The position numbers and the translations under genes were made by a program. Of a stretch of 64,000 nucleotides of DNA, positions 9,557 through 18,015 are shown piece by piece. Below the pieces are notes generated by a model. The model was not told the origin of the DNA and made no database searches. It was given only the letters and a program-made list of their open reading frames with translations. Source of the DNA: Flavobacteriales bacterium UBA2306 (GTDB lineage Bacteria > Bacteroidota > Bacteroidia > Flavobacteriales > Weeksellaceae); contig DDVS01000001.1 in the NCBI GenBank assembly GCA_002345565.1, positions 304,712 through 368,711 on the forward strand. Direction: 5' to 3'. Positions within the stretch are counted from its first letter, which is position 1. Every line of letters starts with the position of its first letter.

Positions 9557-10021
9557 ATGAAAACATCTTCTTTAATAAAAACAGGAGCAGGATTTGTCGC
9601 TCTACTGATAATTGCTATTCAGTTTTTTGATACGGATAAAAATATATCAGCTACTTCCTCGGAAAATGCAATTGAAAAACATTATCAGCTATCCTCTCAT
9701 GTACAAGGTTTATTAAAAACAAGCTGTTATGACTGTCATTCTAACAATACAGCTTATCCTTGGTACAATAATATACAGCCGGTAAAATGGTGGTTGGCAG
9801 ATCATGTCAATTCAGGAAAAAGACATTTGAATTTTGATGAATTCAATACCTATTCTAAAGAAAAGAAATTGAAAAAATTAGACGAGATTACTGAAACGTT
9901 AAGAAGTGGAGAAATGCCTCTAAGCTCGTATACGTTTATCCATCATAATTCAAAATTATCTTCTGCAGATCAATCGGAAATAGAAAAGTGGGTATCTGAA
10001 GTTAAAAAACAGATTAAATAG
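9557..10021 (+). CDS. Haem-binding domain protein (CxxCH), periplasmic
   Basis: The 154-residue protein has an N-terminal membrane anchor or signal (AGFVALLIIAIQFF) and one haem attachment motif C57-x-x-C60-H61 (SCYDCHSNN), followed by the YPWYNNIQPVKWWLADHVNSG segment typical of the Bacteroidota haem-binding domain (Haem_bd, PF14376 as I remember it). It lies 51 bp downstream of the efflux adaptor and just before the P-type ATPase, inside the metal-efflux block. A redox role next to metal export is plausible but inferred. Confidence 0.8.
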   Translation: MKTSSLIKTGAGFVALLIIAIQFFDTDKNISATSSENAIEKHYQLSSHVQGLLKTSCYDCHSNNTAYPWYNNIQPVKWWLADHVNSGKRHLNFDEFNTYSKEKKLKKLDEITETLRSGEMPLSSYTFIHHNSKLSSADQSEIEKWVSEVKKQIK

Positions 10022-10081
10022 CAGCGAATAAAAACATTGATTAAAAAATATTCAGTAAATTTAATACGACATCCATCTCGC

Positions 10082-12589
10082 ATGAATTATAATATACCTG
10101 AAGACCTGAAAGGACTTACAGAAGCTGAGGTTGCAGCTTCCCGAAAACAATACGGATATAACCGATTAGAAGCGGTGAAGAAGGAAACATGGGTAGGTAT
10201 GCTTCTTGACATTCTGAAAGAACCCATGCTTATCTTATTGATATGTGTTTCCCTTATCTATGTAATTATAGGCGATTATGGAGAAGCTGCATTTATGTTT
10301 ATTGCGATAGTAGGTGTTACTGCTATTTCTTTTTATCAGGATAACAGGAGCAAGAAAGCACTGGAAGAGCTCGAAAAATTGAATGAACCTTTAAGTACGG
10401 TAATAAGAAATTCAAAAGTGATGAAAATTCCCACTTTTGAAATCGTTGTCGGTGATCTTTGTATTACTGAGGAAGGAAGTTTAATTAATGCTGATGGGAA
10501 GATTGTTCACAGTAACGATTTTTCGGTTAATCAATCTTCTTTGACAGGGGAAAGCTTTTCTGTTTTCAAAGACAGTAAATCGGAAGATAATAAAGTATAC
10601 AGTGGAACCATTACAGTTTCCGGGTTGGCTGTTTTTGAGGTAGAACAAATAGGAAAAGAAACCAAAGTTGGGAAGATTGGGCAATCTATTCTTGGTATAA
10701 AAGAAGAAGCCTCGCCTTTACAGCTTCAGATCCGGAGTTTTGTAAAAGGAATGGCTATTATTGGGCTGGTTATCTTTACGGCAGTATGTGTTTTCAGCTA
10801 TATTAAAACGCAAGATTTTGTTACCAGTTTATTAAGTGGTCTTACACTGGCGATGTCTGTACTTCCAGAGGAAATTCCTGTCGCTTTTACAACATTCATG
10901 GCTTTGGGAGCCTGGAAACTGATGCGTGAAGAAATCATTATAAAGCGAAGCAGCATTGTTGAAACGCTGGGAAGTGTGACAGTAATATGTACGGATAAAA
11001 CAGGAACAATCACTGAAAATTCCATGCAGTTAAAACATCTTTATGATTATCAATCTGATACCATTTACGAAGAGGAAGACTTTACAATAAAACAACTGGA
11101 TGAACTCATTGATTATGCAATGTGGAGTAGTGAACCGGTACCTTTTGATCCGATGGAAATAACTTTGCATAAGGTTTACGAACAAACTCAGGATTCAGAT
11201 ACAAGAAAAGATTACCACTTAGTTCATGAATATCCATTGGAAGGAAAACCTCCGATGATGACACATCTTTTCGAGAACGAACAAAAAGACAGAATTATTG
11301 CTGCTAAAGGAGCTCCTGAAGCTATTCTTAATGTTTCTCAGCTTTCAGAAGAAGAAAAGGATAAAGTACGAGAAGTCATTAAAAAATTCGGAGAACAAGG
11401 ATATCGGGTTCTTGGGGTCGCCAAATCTCATTTTGAAGGAAACAATTTTCCTGTAAAACAACATGATTTTACATTTGAATTTTTAGGATTGACTGTATTT
11501 TATGATCCCCCTAAAAAAGGAATAAAAAATGTGTTTCAGCAGATTTATGATGCAGGGATTAAGGTAAAAGTCATGACGGGAGATAATGCAGATACAACAA
11601 AAGCGATTGCAATGCAGGCAGGAATTATAAATGAAAGTCTGGCAGTTAACGGAAGCGATATAGCTGCAAGTTATGAAGATGGCCTGATGAAGCTCTCCGA
11701 AAATACAACTTTGTTTACAAGAATGTTTCCCGAAGCAAAGCTTAAAGTGGTGAATGCTCTGAAAGCACAAGGTAATGTAGTGGCAATGCTTGGCGATGGT
11801 GTGAATGATGGGCCAGCTTTAAAGGCAGCTCATATTGGAGTGGCCATGGGAAATAAAGGGACAGAGATTGCTAAATCGGCTGCTGCTTTGGTAATTACGA
11901 ATGATGATCTGGAAAAGCTGGTGGTAGGAATTGCTGCGGGACGGAGAATTTATGCCAATATCAAAAAAGCGGTTCAGTATATTATTTCCATTCATATTCC
12001 TATTATACTTACAGTTTCTTTGCCATTATTCTTGGGGTGGATATTTCCTCACATATTTACGCCAGTTCATGTTATTTTTCTCGAATTGGTAATGGGGCCT
12101 ACCTGTTCTATTGTGTATGAAAATGAGCCTATTGAAAAAAATGCAATGAAGAGACCTCCGCGAGCACTTACAGAAACTTTCTTAAACTGGCGGGAGCTTA
12201 CGGTAAGTATTATTCAGGGGTTGGTTATCACGGGAGGAATATTATGGATGTACCAGTATTCTGTTGATCTTGGAAATGATGAGGCAAAAACAAGAGCTTT
12301 GGTTTTCAGTACCTTGATATTTGCTAATATACTATTAAGTCTGGTGAACAGATCTTTCTATTACAGCATATTTGAAAGCTTTAAAAATCGTAATTTCCTA
12401 CTGATGGGGATTTCGGCATTGGTTCTTGTACTTTTATTTGTTATTCTGTATGTGAAACCTGTATCAGGATTCTTTAGTGTAACACCTCTTGCTGTAAAGG
12501 AATTGGGGATAACATTGCTTGTTGCCGCTACGTCAGTATTATGGTTTGAGGTTTATAAACTTATAAAAAGGTATATAGAAAAAAAATAA
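10082..12589 (+). CDS. Cation-translocating P-type ATPase (P2-like)
   Basis: I chose the ATG at 10082 over an upstream TTG at 10037, because the protein then begins MNYNIPEDLKGLTEAEV like other P2-type ATPases; it is 835 residues long. Visible motifs are TGES (155-158, actuator domain), PEEIP (262-266, M4 ion site), CTDKTGT with phosphorylated D305, and MLGDGVNDGPALK (hinge). It has no N-terminal CxxC metal domain and no CPC in M4, so it is not a P1B heavy-metal ATPase; Ca2+, Mn2+ or a similar ion is more likely. Its position in a heavy-metal efflux block is therefore notable. The substrate is unproven. Confidence 0.88.
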   Translation: MNYNIPEDLKGLTEAEVAASRKQYGYNRLEAVKKETWVGMLLDILKEPMLILLICVSLIYVIIGDYGEAAFMFIAIVGVTAISFYQDNRSKKALEELEKLNEPLSTVIRNSKVMKIPTFEIVVGDLCITEEGSLINADGKIVHSNDFSVNQSSLTGESFSVFKDSKSEDNKVYSGTITVSGLAVFEVEQIGKETKVGKIGQSILGIKEEASPLQLQIRSFVKGMAIIGLVIFTAVCVFSYIKTQDFVTSLLSGLTLAMSVLPEEIPVAFTTFMALGAWKLMREEIIIKRSSIVETLGSVTVICTDKTGTITENSMQLKHLYDYQSDTIYEEEDFTIKQLDELIDYAMWSSEPVPFDPMEITLHKVYEQTQDSDTRKDYHLVHEYPLEGKPPMMTHLFENEQKDRIIAAKGAPEAILNVSQLSEEEKDKVREVIKKFGEQGYRVLGVAKSHFEGNNFPVKQHDFTFEFLGLTVFYDPPKKGIKNVFQQIYDAGIKVKVMTGDNADTTKAIAMQAGIINESLAVNGSDIAASYEDGLMKLSENTTLFTRMFPEAKLKVVNALKAQGNVVAMLGDGVNDGPALKAAHIGVAMGNKGTEIAKSAAALVITNDDLEKLVVGIAAGRRIYANIKKAVQYIISIHIPIILTVSLPLFLGWIFPHIFTPVHVIFLELVMGPTCSIVYENEPIEKNAMKRPPRALTETFLNWRELTVSIIQGLVITGGILWMYQYSVDLGNDEAKTRALVFSTLIFANILLSLVNRSFYYSIFESFKNRNFLLMGISALVLVLLFVILYVKPVSGFFSVTPLAVKELGITLLVAATSVLWFEVYKLIKRYIEKK

Positions 12590-12611
12590 TAATTCGTAAT
12601 AAAATATTTTA

Positions 12612-12619
12612 TAATTTTG
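12612..12619 (+). promoter_or_regulatory. -7 element TAATTTTG before the second small gene
   Basis: The octamer ends 4 bp before the GTG start, the same arrangement as at 3476-3483. The flanking TTTTATAATTTTG is also shared by the two copies. Confidence 0.45.
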
Positions 12620-12623
12620 ATTT

Positions 12624-13013
12624 GTGAAAAAGTTGATTTCCATAGTGTTGTTATTTTTATATTTGGTTTCCACAACCGAATTGTATCAGCTTTTGAAAAT
12701 CCCGGAACTTGTTGAACATTACATAGAGCATAAAGAATTGAATCCGGATATGACACTTACGGCATTTCTAAAAACACATTATGATCATCCTGTGAAGGAC
12801 GGTGATTACGGCAAAGATCAGAGACTTCCGTTTATCATACATTCTGCGCCTTTATCATTGGTTTTTACAATTAATCAGGGATTCAGTTTGGAAACTGCAA
12901 CTTATCATTTTATTCCTTTACAAGCGCATAAAATTCCTTCAAAAGACGAAGATCTTTGTCATAAAGGTTTTCTGAATTCCGTATGGGAGCCGCCAAGATC
13001 TTCTTTTTCATAA
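12624..13013 (+). CDS. Unknown small exported protein, paralogue of 3489-3875
   Basis: The 129-residue protein starts at a GTG; this start gives the same MKKLIS(I) signal sequence as the copy at 3489. The two share most of their first 70 or so residues, including LVSTTE-YQLLK, EHYIEHKELN, HPVKD-DY-KDQRLPF, and the terminal WEPP. The stretch between residues 75 and 118 differs and here contains a single Cys. It follows the P-type ATPase by 34 bp but has its own promoter-like element. No function is known to me; the pair brackets the metal-efflux genes. Confidence 0.7.
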   Translation: MKKLISIVLLFLYLVSTTELYQLLKIPELVEHYIEHKELNPDMTLTAFLKTHYDHPVKDGDYGKDQRLPFIIHSAPLSLVFTINQGFSLETATYHFIPLQAHKIPSKDEDLCHKGFLNSVWEPPRSSFS

Positions 13014-13083
13014 TTAAGTCTCAATTTGGTTTGTATTCACAGACCAACACCCTCAATTATTTTATATTATTAATTTCATAATA

Positions 13084-13527
13084 ATGAAAACACTATTTTC
13101 AGCCATAGTAATGGTTGTATTCGCTGTTGGCATTCATGCGCAAAGTCGTTTGGAAAATGCCAAGAAACAAGCCTCACAAAATAAAGAACTTATCTTATTG
13201 AACTTTTCAGGTTCAGACTGGTGTATTCCATGCATCAAACTTCACAAAAATATCATCGAGACCGATGAATTTAAAAAGCTGGAAACAGAAAATATCGTGG
13301 TTTACATCAATGCAGATTTTCCAAGAAATAAAAAGAATCAGCTTTCCCCGGAACTGAAAAAAGAAAATGCTTCACTTGCTGATCAATACAACCAAAAAGG
13401 ATTATTTCCATATACATTGTTATTGAATGCTGATGGTAAAGTCCTGAAAAGCTGGGAAGGGCTGCCTTCGGAAGATGCACTGGCATTCAGCAAAGAGATA
13501 AAAAGTATAAAAGAGAATCAAAAATAA
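13084..13527 (+). CDS. Periplasmic thioredoxin-like protein
   Basis: The 147-residue protein has a signal peptide (cleavage after IHAQ, about residue 20) and a thioredoxin fold with the active site WC47-I-P-C50, preceded by LILLNFSGSD and followed later by the cis-Pro loop region (FPYTLLLNADGKVLKSW). It is the first gene of a tight cluster with apbE (7 bp downstream), DUF4266 and DUF3570. In this context it may keep an exported partner reduced or deliver reductant. The partner is not identifiable here. Confidence 0.85.
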   Translation: MKTLFSAIVMVVFAVGIHAQSRLENAKKQASQNKELILLNFSGSDWCIPCIKLHKNIIETDEFKKLETENIVVYINADFPRNKKNQLSPELKKENASLADQYNQKGLFPYTLLLNADGKVLKSWEGLPSEDALAFSKEIKSIKENQK

Positions 13528-13534
13528 AAAAGGG

Positions 13535-14461
13535 ATGTTAAGAGAATTCAAAAGACCTCATAAACTAATGGGGAACGCTTTTGAAATTACCGTTGTAAGC
13601 GATGATGAAAATTCTGCAAATCAGCATATCGATGCAGCGATTAACGAAATCAGCAGAATTGAAAAGCTTTTGACCACATTCAATGCGGAAAGCCAGACCA
13701 ATCTAATCAATAGAAATGCCGGAATCCAGCCTGTAAAAGTAGATTGGGAGATTTTTGACCTGATTGAAAGAAGTCTAAGAATCAGCAGAATAACAGACGG
13801 CTATTTCGATATTTCCTATGGGGGAATCGATAAAAGTTTCTGGAATTTCGATCGTGAAATGAAAGAGCTTCCGAATCCTGAACTGATTAAAGATCATCTG
13901 AAACTCGTTAATTATCAGAATATTATTCTTGACCGCGAAAATCAAACTGTTTTCCTCAAAGAAAAAGGTATGCGAATCGGTTTTGGCGGAATCGGGAAGG
14001 GTTACGCTGCAGAAATGGCAAAACAGATGCTTCAAAACAGAGGGGTAACTTCCGGAATTGTCAATGCTTCAGGCGATCTAACGACCTGGGGAAATCAGGC
14101 AGACGGAAAGCCCTGGACTGTCGGAATTGCCGATCCCGACAATGCCAAACAACCGTTTTCGTATATGAATATCACCAATATGGCGGTGGCAACTTCCGGA
14201 AATTATGAAAAATTCGTCGTTATCAACGGTAAAAAATATTCTCATACCATTAATCCCAAAACAGGAATACCTGTTTCGGGCGTGAAAAGTGTTACGATTT
14301 TTTGTCCCAATGCAGAAATTGCCGATGCAATGGCAACTCCCGTAAGCATTATGGGAATCGATGCAGCGCTCAGTATGATCAACCAGATCAATCATCTGGA
14401 ATGCATCATTATTGATGATCAGGACAAAATTTATTCATCTCAAAACATTAATCTAAAATGA
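13535..14461 (+). CDS. apbE: ApbE-family FAD:protein FMN transferase
   Basis: The 308-residue protein has the ApbE core: GNAFEITVVS near the start, IEKLLTTFNAESQTN, GFGGIGKGYAAE, NASGDLTTWG, and HTINPKTGIPVSGVKSVTI with Thr/Asp metal and flavin contacts. The family transfers FMN from FAD onto a Thr of an exported target protein. Unlike many ApbE proteins it shows no lipoprotein signal: the start is MLREFKRPHKLMG. It overlaps the DUF4266 gene by 4 bp (ATGA). No gene in the cluster carries an obvious DxxTSAT-type flavinylation site, so the target is unknown. Confidence 0.88.
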   Translation: MLREFKRPHKLMGNAFEITVVSDDENSANQHIDAAINEISRIEKLLTTFNAESQTNLINRNAGIQPVKVDWEIFDLIERSLRISRITDGYFDISYGGIDKSFWNFDREMKELPNPELIKDHLKLVNYQNIILDRENQTVFLKEKGMRIGFGGIGKGYAAEMAKQMLQNRGVTSGIVNASGDLTTWGNQADGKPWTVGIADPDNAKQPFSYMNITNMAVATSGNYEKFVVINGKKYSHTINPKTGIPVSGVKSVTIFCPNAEIADAMATPVSIMGIDAALSMINQINHLECIIIDDQDKIYSSQNINLK

Positions 14462-14679
14462 AAAATCTTATAAAAATATCAGCTTGCTTACTGATCACAG
14501 TTGCTTCAGTACAGTCCTGCACAACCGTAAAAGAGTACGAAAAAAATAAATTGAACGATGCCGAAATGGTTCTGGGAAACAGAACAATTGAAAAGACCGA
14601 ACTCAGCTTTCAGTCCTACAGAGAAGGATCTTCGGGTGCAAATGCCGGAAAAGTTGGTGGTGGTTGCGGATGTAATTAA
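14458..14679 (+). CDS. DUF4266 small lipoprotein
   Basis: The 73-residue protein has a lipoprotein signal with lipidation Cys21 (SVQSC) and ends in a glycine- and cysteine-rich tail, GGGCGCN, preceded by SYREGSSGANAGKVGG. Both features match DUF4266. After lipidation only about 50 residues remain. It is translationally coupled to apbE and lies 35 bp before the DUF3570 gene. The Gly/Cys tail could bind a metal or cofactor, but this is inference. Confidence 0.82.
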   Translation: MKNLIKISACLLITVASVQSCTTVKEYEKNKLNDAEMVLGNRTIEKTELSFQSYREGSSGANAGKVGGGCGCN

Positions 14680-14714
14680 AAAGAGTAATCGTAAAATTTA
14701 ATTGTGATTCAAAA

Positions 14715-15905
14715 ATGAAAAAAATAATCGTAAGTGTTATTGCTCTTTTCGGAATTTTCAACGTAAAAGCACAGGAAAACACAAACAATGAGCAGCCTAA
14801 AAAACTGACTTTTGATGAAGCTAATTTAGTTTCAAGCTATTATAAGCAAAGCGGAAACAATTCCGCAGTAACGGGAGGAATCGGGACGGAAAAACTGACG
14901 GACATTTCCAATACCATCGATGTAACTATGGTAAAATACGATAAGAAAGACAGGAAAAATAAATTCGATCTTAGTGTCGGGATCGATCATTTTACTTCCG
15001 CTTCGTCGGATATGATTGATCTGAAAGCCAATTCATCAGCTTCCCACGCAGACAACAGAATTTATCCTGCATTAAGCTGGAGCCGAGAGAATACGGGAAA
15101 AGGAACGACTTTAATGGCGGGCATTTCTACCTCTTTTGAATTTGATTATGCATCTTACGGTGCAAACATCGGGTTTTCCCAAAAAACCAAAAACAGAATG
15201 GGAGAATTTACGGCGAAATTCCAGACTTATCTGGATCAGGTAAAGTTGATTGCTCCGATTGAGCTCAGAACAAACGGAAGCACCGGGGGAGAACACGAAA
15301 ACTACGGAACCAGCGGAAGAAATACTTTTGCGCTATCACTTTCTTATTCGCAGATCATTAATCAGAATTTTCAGGTCGAATTTTTGGCGGATGGTGTTCA
15401 GCAAACGGGATATTTAAGTTTGCCTTTCCACAGGGTTTATTTCAATGATAATTCAGTTCATCAGGAAGCTTTGCCGGATAAAAGGTTTAAAATTCCTTTG
15501 GGAGTAAGAGCTAATTATTTCCTCGGGGACAAAGTGATTCTGAGAGCATACTATCGTTATTATACCGACGATTGGGGCCTGAAATCCAATACTTTCAGCC
15601 TGGAAATACCTGTGAAAATTTCGCCTTTTATTTCGGTAAGCCCGTTTTACAGGTATTATTCTCAGACTGCGGCTAAATATTTTGCGCCTTATCAGCAACA
15701 CACTGCTTTTGATGGTTTTTATACAAGTAATTATGACCTTTCAAAATTCGACAGTCATTTTTACGGAGCAGGAATAAGAATCAGTCCGAAGAACGGTTTA
15801 TTTAGTGTCGAAAGGCTGAATATGCTGGAAATCAGATATGGACATTACACGAAATCTGTGGGAATGAAGTCTGATATAATTTCCCTGAATTTGAGATTTA
15901 AATAA
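14715..15905 (+). CDS. DUF3570 outer-membrane beta-barrel protein
   Basis: The 396-residue protein has a signal peptide (FNVKAQ, about residue 20) and alternating amphipathic strands throughout (LRAYYRYYTDDWGLKSN, ISVSPFYRYYSQTAAKYF), ending in an aromatic strand with terminal Phe-Lys (SLNLRFK). This matches DUF3570, a predicted outer-membrane barrel that co-occurs with DUF4266, ApbE and a thioredoxin-like protein. It is the last gene of the cluster, followed by a strong hairpin. Its role is not known; an outer-membrane partner for the flavin/thiol proteins is a guess. Confidence 0.83.
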   Translation: MKKIIVSVIALFGIFNVKAQENTNNEQPKKLTFDEANLVSSYYKQSGNNSAVTGGIGTEKLTDISNTIDVTMVKYDKKDRKNKFDLSVGIDHFTSASSDMIDLKANSSASHADNRIYPALSWSRENTGKGTTLMAGISTSFEFDYASYGANIGFSQKTKNRMGEFTAKFQTYLDQVKLIAPIELRTNGSTGGEHENYGTSGRNTFALSLSYSQIINQNFQVEFLADGVQQTGYLSLPFHRVYFNDNSVHQEALPDKRFKIPLGVRANYFLGDKVILRAYYRYYTDDWGLKSNTFSLEIPVKISPFISVSPFYRYYSQTAAKYFAPYQQHTAFDGFYTSNYDLSKFDSHFYGAGIRISPKNGLFSVERLNMLEIRYGHYTKSVGMKSDIISLNLRFK

Positions 15906-15964
15906 AATCATTTTTCTTAACAGAATTTTCAAAATTAAAATTCTATCAAGAAGTGTTTGTTAAA

Positions 15965-15998
15965 AAATGGCGCCAACTGCCTTCAGTTGGCGCCATTT
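15965..15998. terminator. Perfect 15-bp hairpin, probable bidirectional terminator
   Basis: Arms AAATGGCGCCAACTG (15965-15979) and its exact complement (15984-15998) flank a CCTT loop, with A-rich DNA on one side and a short T-rich stretch on the other. It lies between the converging DUF3570 and marR genes. Confidence 0.8.
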
Positions 15999-16252
15999 GT
16001 CTTTTGGTGACACTCCAACCCGAAGAAATCGGACGAGAAGACATTTATAGCAGCAGGAAAGCCCTTCTATGAATAAACCATTGAGTTTGACGCAACGGTA
16101 CCCTACAGAAATATTCCCAATCTGGAAAATGCTCATGATTCGTTATTGGAATGGAGAAGGGGTAGCGGTCGTTGGTTTCGGGAAGGTTTCTGAAATAGGT
16201 ATTAGCAGAGCAAAAAAAAATAGCGAAGGTTTTGGTTCAAAATGACTCACAG
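15999..16252. other. Gene-free stretch, possibly decayed coding DNA
   Basis: No gene of normal length is supported. An ATG frame at 16069-16245 (58 codons) has no recognisable family. Its last codons (GISRAKKNSEGFGSK) resemble a frame near 24058-24114 (GIKSKKMAQFGINWSGFGV), and both run into the repeat described next. This may be decayed coding sequence. Confidence 0.3.
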
Positions 16253-16317
16253 GACTATAATCAAACCAATTAAGATCAGATATTAATAATATTTTGAAGG
16301 TATTAAGTGATATTTAA
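16253..16317 (+). repeat. Dispersed repeat, copy A
   Basis: About 65 bp starting GACTATAATCAAACCAATTA align with 24128-24194 with roughly nine differences over 67 columns by eye. Weaker similarity extends some 70 bp upstream. Both copies have the same orientation. Copy A begins just outside the stop of the marR gene at 16337. Confidence 0.65.
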
Positions 16318-16336
16318 GTATATATTATTTAAAATA

Positions 16337-16981
16337 TCAGAAAGTTTTAATAATTATATTAATGTCAGCGCTTTTATAATCAGCATAAATATGAGAATGG
16401 AATTCATTCAGCTTTCTCAAAATCTTAAGAAATTCAGACTTTTCGGAATCGTTTAATTGTCCTGATAAAATTTTTGAGGTGATGTTTACATGAGATACCG
16501 AGGCGTGGAAAATTTCTTCGCCTTTTTTAGTCAAATTTAATCGTTTACTTCGCTTATCGTCTTCATCATTTTTTTCTTCTAAAAATCCTGCTTCCAAGAG
16601 TCTTTTGATAATTTGAGTTCCAGTTTGTTTCTCGTGACCGTTTTTTTCAATCAACTGAATTTTTGTTAAAAATGGTTCATCTTTCAATCGATACAAATAA
16701 GTGAATTCCTCATTAGCTAACTCGGGGAAATCTCCCAAACCTTTTCTTATCAATAATTTAGAATATCGACCGAGTAAGAGAATTTGCTTGCAAATTTCGT
16801 TTTCGGTAAAAGAAACATGATGATTTTCATTTTTAAAAAGTTTGGTAGGGCTTTCATCAACATACTTTTTATCATTCATCCACACACGGAAATCATCAAC
16901 AGTAGAGTTGGGTTTGCAGGCGTCAGAAGATTCAAATTCTTTTACTTGATGGAATAGGTCTATGAAAAAGTCGGTTTGCAT
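16337..16981 (-). CDS. MarR-family regulator, paralogue of the crt MarR
   Basis: The 214-residue protein has the same architecture as the crt-linked MarR at 1679-2353: an N-terminal helical extension, HTH around KIQLIEKNGHEKQTGTQIIK, wing signature DDKRSKRLNLTKKG, and a C-terminal KLNEFH helix. It is the most downstream gene of the photolyase block on the minus strand, 43 bp after the SDR stop. Because its paralogue heads the carotenoid operon, the two may respond to related cues (pigment precursors, light or oxidative stress); that link is inference. Confidence 0.83.
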   Translation of the reverse strand: MQTDFFIDLFHQVKEFESSDACKPNSTVDDFRVWMNDKKYVDESPTKLFKNENHHVSFTENEICKQILLLGRYSKLLIRKGLGDFPELANEEFTYLYRLKDEPFLTKIQLIEKNGHEKQTGTQIIKRLLEAGFLEEKNDEDDKRSKRLNLTKKGEEIFHASVSHVNITSKILSGQLNDSEKSEFLKILRKLNEFHSHIYADYKSADINIIIKTF

Positions 16982-17024
16982 AATTATTTTGTAAAGATAT
17001 TAGTTTTAGTTTTTTAAAAACAAA

Positions 17025-17722
17025 TTATAGTTTCACACTGCCCATTCCACCATCAATACCAATGATTTGTCCTGTAATCCAATATGAATTTTCTGACAAT
17101 AAAAACTCAACCATCTTTGCGATTTCGTCTGCATTTCCAACTCTTTGCAATGGATGTCTTTTTCCAGATGCTTCCCGTTTTTCAGGCGTTGATAGGAGTT
17201 GCGAAGCCAGATTGGTATCCGTTAATGATGGCGCAATCGCATTAACTCTGATTTTCTGAGCAGACAATTCTGCCGCTAAACTTTTTGTTAAACCTTCAAC
17301 AGCGCTTTTACTTGCCGAAATTGAGGCGTGAAAAGGCATTCCCAATTTTGCAGCCACCGAACTGAACAGTACAACCGAAGCAGTTTCAGATTTTTTCAAC
17401 TGGGGCAATAGTTTATGAATTGTTTTTACTGCACCTAAAACATTTATTTCAAAATCATTCTTGAAATCTTCAACGGAAAGCCGGTTAAATGGTTTTAAAT
17501 TAATACTTCCCGGCGCGTAACCAATCCGTCAATCACATCCGGAAAATTAATTTCATCCAGATTTCCGGAAAGAATATCCATTGGATAAAATTTAATATTT
17601 AAATTCTCAACTTCAGGATTTTCTGTTCTTGAAATGCCAATTACATTGTGGTTTTCTGACAGTATTTTTGCAGCAGCAAATCCAATTCCCTGCCCGCAAC
17701 CTATGATGACTATGTTTTTCAT
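17025..17722 (-). pseudogene. Short-chain dehydrogenase/reductase with a single-base frameshift
   Basis: Two frames make one SDR. 17495-17722 encodes the Rossmann start (GCGQGIGFAAAK). 17025 to about 17518 encodes the rest (INVLGAVKTIHKLLP, VVLFSSVAAKLGMPF, SASKSAVEGLTKSLAAEL, ITGQIIGIDGGMGSVKL). Reading DGLVYAPGSINLKPF across the junction needs one extra base near 17518-17522, so a 1-nt deletion is the simplest explanation. Restored length would be about 232 residues, normal for SDRs. The usual catalytic Tyr of YxxxK is Ile here (I-S-A-S-K). The gene sits 11 bp after the TIGR03643 gene in the photolyase operon. It may be a genuine mutation or a sequencing error. Confidence 0.85.
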
Positions 17723-17733
17723 TTTATTCTGTT

Positions 17734-18015
17734 TTATCGTTTCGAAATTTTATTATGACTAATTGTTCGTTGTCTAGTAGATTTAAACCGCTCAATTTCA
17801 GGATTTCTCTTCATCAAATGTTTCTGGCTCACACCCGAATTCACTCTCTTTCTCCAAAGTTTGAAACTCGATGGTTTCAGTTCTTTTCTCATTACATCAA
17901 TCACTTCAGATTCGGTGATTCCAAACTGAAATTCTATCGCTTCAAACAGCGTTCGGTCTTCCCAAGCCATTTCAATGATACGGTCTGTCTGTATTAAATT
18001 AAATTCTTTTTTCAT
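17734..18015 (-). CDS. TIGR03643-family small protein
   Basis: The 93-residue basic protein matches the TIGR03643 pattern: TDRIIEMAWEDRTLFEAIEFQFGI, then EVIDVMRKELKPSSFKLWRKRVN and a KH pair. The first part looks like a helix-turn-helix, but no function is established that I know of. Its start overlaps the photolyase stop by 4 bp (ATGA), so it is translationally coupled to it. These proteins are often found beside photolyase-related genes. Confidence 0.82.
   Translation of the reverse strand: MKKEFNLIQTDRIIEMAWEDRTLFEAIEFQFGITESEVIDVMRKELKPSSFKLWRKRVNSGVSQKHLMKRNPEIERFKSTRQRTISHNKISKR

Noticed and set aside
16069..16245. 58-codon ATG frame between the DUF3570 and marR genes
   Set aside because: No recognisable domain or promoter; its end merges into the dispersed repeat, so decayed sequence is more likely than a gene.
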